Below, piece after piece: positions 58,195 through 64,000 of a stretch of DNA of 64,000 nucleotides. Below the pieces are notes generated by a model. It was not told the DNA's origin. It was given only the letters and a program-made list of their open reading frames with translations, and did not search any database. The translations under genes and the position numbers were made by a program. Location of the stretch: the NCBI GenBank assembly GCA_945952315.1, contig CAMFIE010000004.1, forward strand, positions 62,001-126,000, written 5' to 3'. Each line of letters starts with the position of its first letter. Position 1 is the first letter of the stretch. The DNA comes from an uncultured Rhizobium sp. GTDB taxonomy: Bacteria; Pseudomonadota; Alphaproteobacteria; Rhizobiales; Rhizobiaceae.

Positions 58195-60800
58195 CCGTCG
58201 AGCATCTCGTAAACCGCTTCCGCCAGTTGCTTCAGCGAGAAGGGCTTCGGCAGGAAGCCGAACTTGGCATCGGCAGGCAGGTTTCGCGCAAAGGCATCTT
58301 CCGCATAGCCCGACACGAAGATGAATTTCAGATCCGGATAGTTCTTTCGCAGCTCGGTCAGCAGTGTCGGGCCATCCATTTCCGGCATCACCACGTCGGA
58401 AACGACGATATCAACCTTACCGTCGAGCTCGTCCATGATATCGAGCGCCTCGACGCCGGAACCAGCCTCGTGCACGGTATAGCCACGGGTTTCCAGCATG
58501 CGCTTGCCGCCACGGCGCACGGCTTCCTCGTCTTCCACGAGCAGAACGACGGCGGATTTGCCGGTGAGATCGACCGGCTCTTTTTCCGCTGCCGGTGCTG
58601 ACGGGGCTGCTGCCTGCGAAGCAGCAGCGCCCTCGCCCTTCGCCACCGCAGGCTCCGGCTGCACCTCCGGAATGAAGCGCGGCAGGAAGATACGGAATGT
58701 GGTGCCGACACCCACCTCGGACTCCGCCTGAATATGGCCACCCGATTGCTTGACGATGCCGTAAACCATGGCGAGACCCAGACCCGTACCCTTGCCTACC
58801 TCCTTGGTGGTAAAGAAGGGCTCGAAAATCTTGTCCATGATCTCCGGCGAAATACCGGTACCGGTATCGGAGACCTCGACAACGACATGATCTTCCGGCG
58901 GCACATCCGGAACGTTCAATGCCGCCACATCCGCCCCAGTCATATTGAGCGTGCGAATGGTGAGCGCCCCACCCTTTGGCATGGCATCGCGGGCATTGAC
59001 GCAGAGATTGATCAGCACCTGCTCGAACTGCGACAGGTCGGTTTTTACCGGCCAGAGATCGCGGCCATAATCCACCGAAAGCTTTACATGCGTGCCGGAA
59101 ATCAGCCGGTCGACCAACATGCGCAGATCACCGACCACATCCGTGAGGCTCAGCACCGACGGACGCATCGTCTGCTTGCGCGAAAACGCAAGCAGCTGGC
59201 GAACCAGAACGGCGGCACGGTTTGCGTTGCGCTTGATTTCCATCAGGTCGGCAAAGCTGGCATCCGCAGGCCGCGCCTGGAGCAGCAGATGGTCGGAGGA
59301 AAGCAGGATCGCCGTCAGCACATTGTTGAAGTCATGCGCGATGCCGCCGGCAAGCGTGCCCACCGCATTCATCTTCTGCGTCTGGGCCATCTGGGTTTCC
59401 AGCGCCTTCTGCTCGGTGATTTCCACCGCATAGACGATGGCCGATTCCTCCGGCTGCTCGTCAGATTGATCGATGACGGCATTCACGTAATAGCGGAAAT
59501 GGCGGCTCTCGTCGGTCGGATGGCGCAGATCTATCGGCGCGATATCCCCTTGCCTGTCCTTGGCCAGCGCCAGCGCTTCGGCCATGCGCGGCCGATCCGC
59601 TTCGGCAATGATCTTGTCGAGCGGCAGGCGCGCATCCACATCGTCACGGCTCACGACACCGGCGAAAAGCTTGAGGAACGGCGCATTTGTGCGCAGAATT
59701 CGCCCTTCACCATCCACGGACGCGATCGCCATCGGCGTGTTGTTGAAGAAGCGGTTGAAGCGCATCGCGGCACTGGAGGCCGCTTCCGCATCGCCGGAAT
59801 CGCCGCTGCGGGCCATAACGATGGTGCGGCTTTCTCCCGGCGCACCGTCACGGGCGAAGGTAACGCTGTGCACCAGCCGCACCGGCAGGCTCTGGCCATT
59901 GGTGCGGCGAAGATCGAGATCCACGGTTGCGGTCTTGCGCGCACCCGGATCCGCCTGGATCGACTGGATCAGCGTCAGCCCTTCACCTGCCACAAGATCG
60001 GCAAACGTCAGCGAACCAGGTGCGAATTTTGTCAGATCGATACCCAGCCAGTCGGCCAGCGTGGCATTGAGATAGATGACCTCACCGCGTCGGCCCGCGG
60101 AGATAAATCCGGCGGGTGCATGATCAAGATAGTCAATCGCGTTCTGCAATTCCTTGAAGAAACGCTCCTGATCTTCCCGCTCGGTGGTGATGTCGGTGAT
60201 CTGCCAGACGCGTCCGCGATCCGGACCGGGCAGCAACCTGCCCTTGAGACGATACCAATAGGCTCCCACGGTGGCGGTCGAGCTTGAAAGGGCCCGGCCG
60301 AGCGGTTTCAGCAGCCGAAACTCCTCATGCCCATCTTCCCCCGCCTGCAGCCTGTTCGTCAGCCTGTAGAGCGCTTCGGCCGATTCCTTGTTGCGGGAAA
60401 GAAGCCCCTCGAGCGACTGGATATCGGTGGGCTTTGCGGCTCCGGTCAGCGCGCCATAGGCCGCATTGGCATAAAGCATGCGGCCTTTCGCATCGGTGAT
60501 CACCATGCCATCGGGATGACTATCCAGAAAGGCACTGTCATAGGTGCCGCCCGTGGTCTTGGGCATGATTTCCACAAAGCCGATCATCGCCGAAACGATG
60601 AAGAAAATGCCGGCCATCGCCAGCATGCCGAGAACGCCGAGTACGAGTTCATTGGTAAGGTGTTCGCGGAACAGGATGAAGGCCGCAGAGGCCGCAAGCA
60701 GGATGATGGCGAGCACGGCAATGCGCCAGCTCGCGCCCTGGCCCGCGCCCCGGTTTACCAAAGCCTTGTTGTCCCTGGTGGACGGCTGCACTTTTTCCAT
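58185..60800 (-). CDS. cckA: Cell-cycle hybrid histidine kinase CckA
   Basis: 871 residues. Two membrane helices at about 26-44 and 52-74, PAS-like domains, a histidine kinase core with phospho-acceptor His489 in [11 protein letters not shown], ATPase motifs ([45 protein letters not shown]), and a C-terminal receiver with phospho-acceptor Asp802 ([12 protein letters not shown]). CckA feeds phosphate through ChpT to CtrA and CpdR and sets cell-cycle timing. ATG 60800 is taken because a GGGGGATTG ribosome site precedes it; an upstream ATG adds 22 residues. Confidence 0.9.
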   Translation of the reverse strand: MEKVQPSTRDNKALVNRGAGQGASWRIAVLAIILLAASAAFILFREHLTNELVLGVLGMLAMAGIFFIVSAMIGFVEIMPKTTGGTYDSAFLDSHPDGMVITDAKGRMLYANAAYGALTGAAKPTDIQSLEGLLSRNKESAEALYRLTNRLQAGEDGHEEFRLLKPLGRALSSSTATVGAYWYRLKGRLLPGPDRGRVWQITDITTEREDQERFFKELQNAIDYLDHAPAGFISAGRRGEVIYLNATLADWLGIDLTKFAPGSLTFADLVAGEGLTLIQSIQADPGARKTATVDLDLRRTNGQSLPVRLVHSVTFARDGAPGESRTIVMARSGDSGDAEAASSAAMRFNRFFNNTPMAIASVDGEGRILRTNAPFLKLFAGVVSRDDVDARLPLDKIIAEADRPRMAEALALAKDRQGDIAPIDLRHPTDESRHFRYYVNAVIDQSDEQPEESAIVYAVEITEQKALETQMAQTQKMNAVGTLAGGIAHDFNNVLTAILLSSDHLLLQARPADASFADLMEIKRNANRAAVLVRQLLAFSRKQTMRPSVLSLTDVVGDLRMLVDRLISGTHVKLSVDYGRDLWPVKTDLSQFEQVLINLCVNARDAMPKGGALTIRTLNMTGADVAALNVPDVPPEDHVVVEVSDTGTGISPEIMDKIFEPFFTTKEVGKGTGLGLAMVYGIVKQSGGHIQAESEVGVGTTFRIFLPRFIPEVQPEPAVAKGEGAAASQAAAPSAPAAEKEPVDLTGKSAVVLLVEDEEAVRRGGKRMLETRGYTVHEAGSGVEALDIMDELDGKVDIVVSDVVMPEMDGPTLLTELRKNYPDLKFIFVSGYAEDAFARNLPADAKFGFLPKPFSLKQLAEAVYEMLDGKN

Positions 60801-61268
60801 CAATCCCCCACAGGCCCGGTCGGAGCGTTCGAACAATCTCCCCGGCGGGACAGAAGCTTCATCCACATTTTCGCTACGAACCTTGCCTCGCCGGAAAGAA
60901 AACCATCGACCAGACAGAGCCTCAGCATCGAATCATAAGTTATAATTTGCATCGCTTGTCACCCAATTCACAAGGGCGGCCGGGTGAAATCCCCAAACAG
61001 TGACAGGCTTTTAGCAGGGAAAAGCGCTTTTCATGCATATTTTCGGATAAAAAGGTGGGGGCAAAGGGCCGCAAGCGTGCTGGACAGGGTCAAGGCGACT
61101 TGTCTCGGCAGACAAAAAATCGTTTCCTGTTCGCACGGACGAAACACCGCCCGCCGTGTGGCCCGCAAGAGCAGGCTGCACCGTCCGGATTGGAATTAAT
61201 GCATTGCGTTTAAGGCCCGCCGCTGCAAGGCGTATGGCAGGCACGGCATCATGCCGGGAGATGAATGA
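60801..61268. other. Intergenic region of cckA and the fliO-like gene
   Basis: 468 bases with no convincing gene in any frame. It must hold the divergent promoters of cckA and the fliO-like gene. No CtrA box or other recognisable operator was found, and no RNA consensus fits. Confidence 0.4.
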
Positions 61269-62546
61269 ATGTTCGATAGTCTGACCGATTCCTTCTTTCT
61301 ACGCTTTCTGCTGGCGGCCATCAGCGTGGCGATTGCGCTTGGCGCCTTTTTCGGGGCCGTGCATTACATCCGCCGCACCCGCCCCGGCACGTTTCTGGGC
61401 GCGTCCCGCCCGCGGCAGGCGCGGCTGCAGGTGCTCGATCAGGTTCCGGTTGATGCCCGTCGCAGGCTGGTTCTGATCCGCCGGGACAATGTGGAACATC
61501 TGCTTCTCATCGGCGGACCTCAGGATCTCGTGATCGAACAGGATATGGGCAAGCGTCCTGCCGCCCTGCCTGCACCATCTGCCGCAGTGATGCGGGAAGA
61601 AGAGTTCTCGGATGCCGCCGAGGACGATATCTGGCGCGATGCGAGCGCCGAAAACTTCGACTTTGCAGATGAAGACACGGTTGACGACTATTACCACGAC
61701 GTGGAACCGGCGCTCGAACAGCCGAAAAAGGCGGGCCTGCTCGGTCGTCTGAAGCTCGACCGGCTTTCCCTGCGCAAACCGCAGCAGATGCCGATGGAGG
61801 CCATCGAACCGGAGCAGAACGAACCGCGTATCAGCGCCCGCTTCTCAGAATGGGAAGAAGACGAGGACGAATTCGATCAGGGCGTCCAGACCCAGCTGGC
61901 GGCGACGCAGCGCCATACGGAATTCGCAGAACTCGAAGAAGAATCGGTGCGTCTGCGCGGAGAGCCGCCGACCGGCACGATCAGGCCCCTTTCGGCAAAG
62001 ATCACCGAACGTCCGGTTGTTATGCCTGCAGCGCCACCGCCGGAGCCGCAGCTGACACCGGAAGAAGCGGCGATCGCCCGCGAGCTGGAGGCAGCGCGCC
62101 GCCGCGCACAGATTCCGGCACCGAATGCGGCAACCCGCGAGGCCGCGCCGCAGGTTTCATCCGCGCGCGAAATTCCGGCACAGACCCAGCAGGCCCGGCC
62201 TTTACCACCGGTTCCAGCTCCCGAGTCGCAGCCGACACCCGCCCCGCAGCAGATCGGCCCCAGCGACTTCGACCGGGTGCTGGAGCGTGAGATGCAGGAA
62301 AAGCTGGAAGCAGCCAAGCGGCCCGCGCCTGCTGGCCAGCCGGTCATTCAGGTCGCCCGCGTGCCGCAAGCCACGCCGCAACAGCAGGCCGTCGGTCTTC
62401 AGCCTGCCCGTCCGGTGGTGCAGCAGGCGCGGCGTGACCCGCCATTGCAAAGGGTAGCGGTGCAGCAACCAGGCTCGTCAGCCATGCAATCCGGCATTGC
62501 CCAGATATTCGGTGAGGACGCAGTCAATCAGCAGCAGCGCCAATAG
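61269..62546 (+). CDS. fliO: FliO-like protein with long acidic/Pro-Gln-rich tail
   Basis: 425 residues. One membrane helix (residues ~12-33), then VLDQVPVDARRRLVLIRRDNVEHLLLIGG, which is the FliO core domain. After residue 100 comes an acidic segment and, from ~230, a proline/glutamine/alanine-rich tail. FliO helps assemble the flagellar export gate, but it is usually ~100-140 residues and no other flagellar gene is nearby, so this could be a FliO-domain protein with another role. Divergent from cckA. Confidence 0.6.
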   Translation: MFDSLTDSFFLRFLLAAISVAIALGAFFGAVHYIRRTRPGTFLGASRPRQARLQVLDQVPVDARRRLVLIRRDNVEHLLLIGGPQDLVIEQDMGKRPAALPAPSAAVMREEEFSDAAEDDIWRDASAENFDFADEDTVDDYYHDVEPALEQPKKAGLLGRLKLDRLSLRKPQQMPMEAIEPEQNEPRISARFSEWEEDEDEFDQGVQTQLAATQRHTEFAELEEESVRLRGEPPTGTIRPLSAKITERPVVMPAAPPPEPQLTPEEAAIARELEAARRRAQIPAPNAATREAAPQVSSAREIPAQTQQARPLPPVPAPESQPTPAPQQIGPSDFDRVLEREMQEKLEAAKRPAPAGQPVIQVARVPQATPQQQAVGLQPARPVVQQARRDPPLQRVAVQQPGSSAMQSGIAQIFGEDAVNQQQRQ

Positions 62547-62616
62547 GCGCTGCATCGCAGACCGGTTTTGGTCACGGAAAAGCACCGGCACTGAAGCAGA
62601 TGCTATGCGCCAAAAT

Positions 62617-62645
62617 GAAAATCGCCGCTCAGGGCGGCGATTTCG
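62617..62645 (-). terminator. Intrinsic terminator of dksA
   Basis: On the minus strand: stem AAATCGCCGC/GCGGCGATTT with a 5-base loop and TCATTTTGG tail. It separates dksA from the convergent fliO-like gene. Confidence 0.75.
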
Positions 62646-62651
62646 AATGGG

Positions 62652-63071
62652 TCATTCGTCCCGATACACTTTTTCGCGGCGCTCGTGTCGTTCCTGCGCC
62701 TCGATAGAAAGCGTGGCAATCGGCCGGGCATCAAGACGCTTGATGCCGATCGGCTCGCCGGTTTCCTCGCAATAGCCGTAGGTGCCATCTTCGATCCGCT
62801 GCAGCGCTGCATCGATCTTGGAGATCAGCTTGCGCTGCCGGTCACGGGCGCGAAGCTCGATGGCACGGTCGGTTTCGGAAGAGGCGCGGTCGGCGAGATC
62901 CGGATGATTGGCGCTCTCCTCCGCCAGATGATCCAGAGTTTCGCGCGCTTCACGCAAGATGTCGTTTTTCCAGGCCAGAAGCTTCGCCTTGAAATACGCC
63001 TTCTGGGATGGGTTCATGAACTCATCGGATTCCGAGAGCACATAGGTACTAAGATCGATCTTCTCACTCAA
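62652..63071 (-). CDS. dksA: RNA polymerase-binding factor DksA
   Basis: 139 residues. Works with ppGpp at rRNA and stress promoters through the polymerase secondary channel. The coiled coil and the acidic DLADRASSETDRA loop are intact. Of four zinc-finger cysteines only the first remains (CEET...RLDARPIATLSIEA), as known for Rhodobacter DksA, so it is likely zinc-independent. TTG start at 63071 follows AGGAG. The ~270-base gap up to the sixA-like gene shows nothing clear. Confidence 0.93.
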   Translation of the reverse strand: MSEKIDLSTYVLSESDEFMNPSQKAYFKAKLLAWKNDILREARETLDHLAEESANHPDLADRASSETDRAIELRARDRQRKLISKIDAALQRIEDGTYGYCEETGEPIGIKRLDARPIATLSIEAQERHERREKVYRDE

Positions 63072-63341
63072 CGCGATTCTCCTGAAGAACATCTCTTGTG
63101 CCGGGGGTGTATATCGCAACAGTCCCTTGTGGTTCAAGTGTTCGAAAAATTAACGGCAATTTTTGACAGACGCCGCGTTAATCCCGTTGATTGAAGCACT
63201 TAAACCGGAAATGGAGATCACAGCGCTTGCCCAAAATCAAACCATGGCGATGCGTTGATGGGGAAAAAGCGCGGTCTAGTTGACGAAGCGGGGCTCTAGC
63301 CTTTACGTGAAGCCAGCTTTTACCAGACGGAATTTCGACGG

Positions 63342-63851
63342 ATGCCTTTTCTGCCGCCGCCGCCATCGCAGCTCTATCTCATGCGGCACGCCCATTCCGG
63401 CTGGGCTTTGCCGGGTCAGACCGATTTTGACCGCACGCTGGATGAGCCGGGCATCGAGGAAGCGGGCCGGATCGCTGCCCGCGCAGCCGAACAGGGCTTT
63501 TGCCCGGACATCGTTCTCTGTTCGACGGCACAGCGTTGCCGACAGACGGCGGCAGCCTTCCTGCCTGCCTTTGGCGCACAGCGGCCCGACATTCTCTATA
63601 TGGACGAGCTCTATAACGCTCCTCCACGTGTCTATTTTGAAGTGCTCTCCCGCCATGACAGCTATCAGTCCGTCATGTTGCTCGGGCACAATCCGGCGAT
63701 TGAAGAAATTCTGGAAACGCTGGCCGGATCGAGAGCAGCGGTGGCCGCCATCCCGTCCGGATATCCAACCGCAGGTTTTGCTGCCCTTCGCCACGAAGGC
63801 ACAGCCACAACCGGCAGCGGCTGGTCGATCACGGCCTTTCTCGGCAATTGA
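63342..63851 (+). CDS. SixA-like histidine phosphatase
   Basis: 169 residues of the histidine phosphatase superfamily. LYLMRHAHSG is the RHG-type catalytic motif; the arginine of TAQRCRQTAA and the second catalytic histidine in LLGHNPAIEE fit the SixA group, which removes phosphate from phosphohistidine on phosphotransfer proteins. Target unknown here. Confidence 0.87.
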   Translation: MPFLPPPPSQLYLMRHAHSGWALPGQTDFDRTLDEPGIEEAGRIAARAAEQGFCPDIVLCSTAQRCRQTAAAFLPAFGAQRPDILYMDELYNAPPRVYFEVLSRHDSYQSVMLLGHNPAIEEILETLAGSRAAVAAIPSGYPTAGFAALRHEGTATTGSGWSITAFLGN

Positions 63852-63945
63852 GCGGGCATCTTTCCGGAATTTAACCTCAGCCCCGCCTTCCGTTTTATGG
63901 CCCGCGTCCCTATCTTCGCAACAACATTGCCTGAGGATTTGACGC

Positions 63946-64000
63946 GTGGCCCCTCGCCTGACCTCCCTGACCGATGAAGCACTGATCGCATTCGATCATC
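63946..64000 (+). CDS. Start of an unidentified gene, cut by window edge
   Basis: GTG at 63946 opens a frame reading MAPRLTSLTDEALIAFDH to the window end; TGAGGA lies eight bases upstream. Too short to name. Confidence 0.4.
   Translation, partial: MAPRLTSLTDEALIAFDH

Noticed and set aside
58734..60287. 517-codon open frame antisense to cckA
   Set aside because: Fully covered by a clear histidine kinase gene on the other strand.
63145..63190. Second CtrA box upstream of dksA (TTAAC...GTTAA)
   Set aside because: The two halves are over twenty bases apart, far from the 7-base spacing.

Overview
The window is a gene-dense, roughly 60% GC piece of an alphaproteobacterial main chromosome, most likely from the Rhizobiaceae (Rhizobium/Agrobacterium group). 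The support is the CckA hybrid kinase with a perfect TTAA-N7-TTAA CtrA-type site elsewhere in the window, the zeta-type F1-ATPase inhibitor, a DksA lacking most zinc cysteines, an alphaproteobacterial SOS operator upstream of recA, the split XdhC/CoxD/CoxE cluster, DUF1127 and MocR genes, and separate purS/purQ/small-purL genes. I see no phage genes, transposase, CRISPR array, rRNA or tRNA. Species cannot be fixed from the sequence alone.

Layout. 1-10.6 kb: partial anmK, tyrS, a giant AsmA-like protein, bcp with a DUF455 ferritin-like gene, an M23 peptidase, rhlE and a Nudix hydrolase. 10.6-16.4 kb, minus strand: a tightly overlapping operon (MoxR/CoxD, VWA/CoxE, XdhC N-domain, XdhC C-domain, a MoeA-like/MobA-like fusion, TfoX-N) with a flavin reductase upstream. 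It looks like a maturation set for molybdenum hydroxylases, but the enzyme itself is not in the window. 16.5-24.6 kb: orphan periplasmic binding protein, rpe, purB, PilZ, a small hydrolase, a PAS-GGDEF-EAL protein under a CtrA site, and the ATPase zeta inhibitor. 24.9-31.8 kb: de novo purine genes purC-purS-(coiled-coil ORF)-purQ and purL-bolA, interrupted by a lipoprotein and a divergent DUF1127/MocR pair. 31.9-41.6 kb: membrane hydrolase-like protein, a 268-bp MITE-like element, grxD, a Bcr/CflA exporter, an operon of GT39, GT2, YdjC deacetylase and ttcA, then rpsD and terC. 41.6-51.7 kb: HerA-like ATPase, murI, trmJ-like, icd, GST, an AraC/GyrI pair and a SulP transporter. 51.7-64 kb: alaS, recA, psuK-psuG, cckA, fliO-like, dksA, sixA-like and the first bases of another gene.

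The most interesting points are: (1) the GT39/GT2/YdjC operon, which has the same three activities as the Francisella FlmK/FlmF2/NaxD system for putting galactosamine on lipid A; (2) the Mo-hydroxylase maturation operon that carries a TfoX-N gene and has no nearby structural genes; (3) the nested-palindrome TA-flanked element just upstream of grxD; (4) a CtrA box in front of a c-di-GMP enzyme in the same window as cckA; and (5) a strong intrinsic terminator lying inside the apparent 5' end of the Nudix gene.
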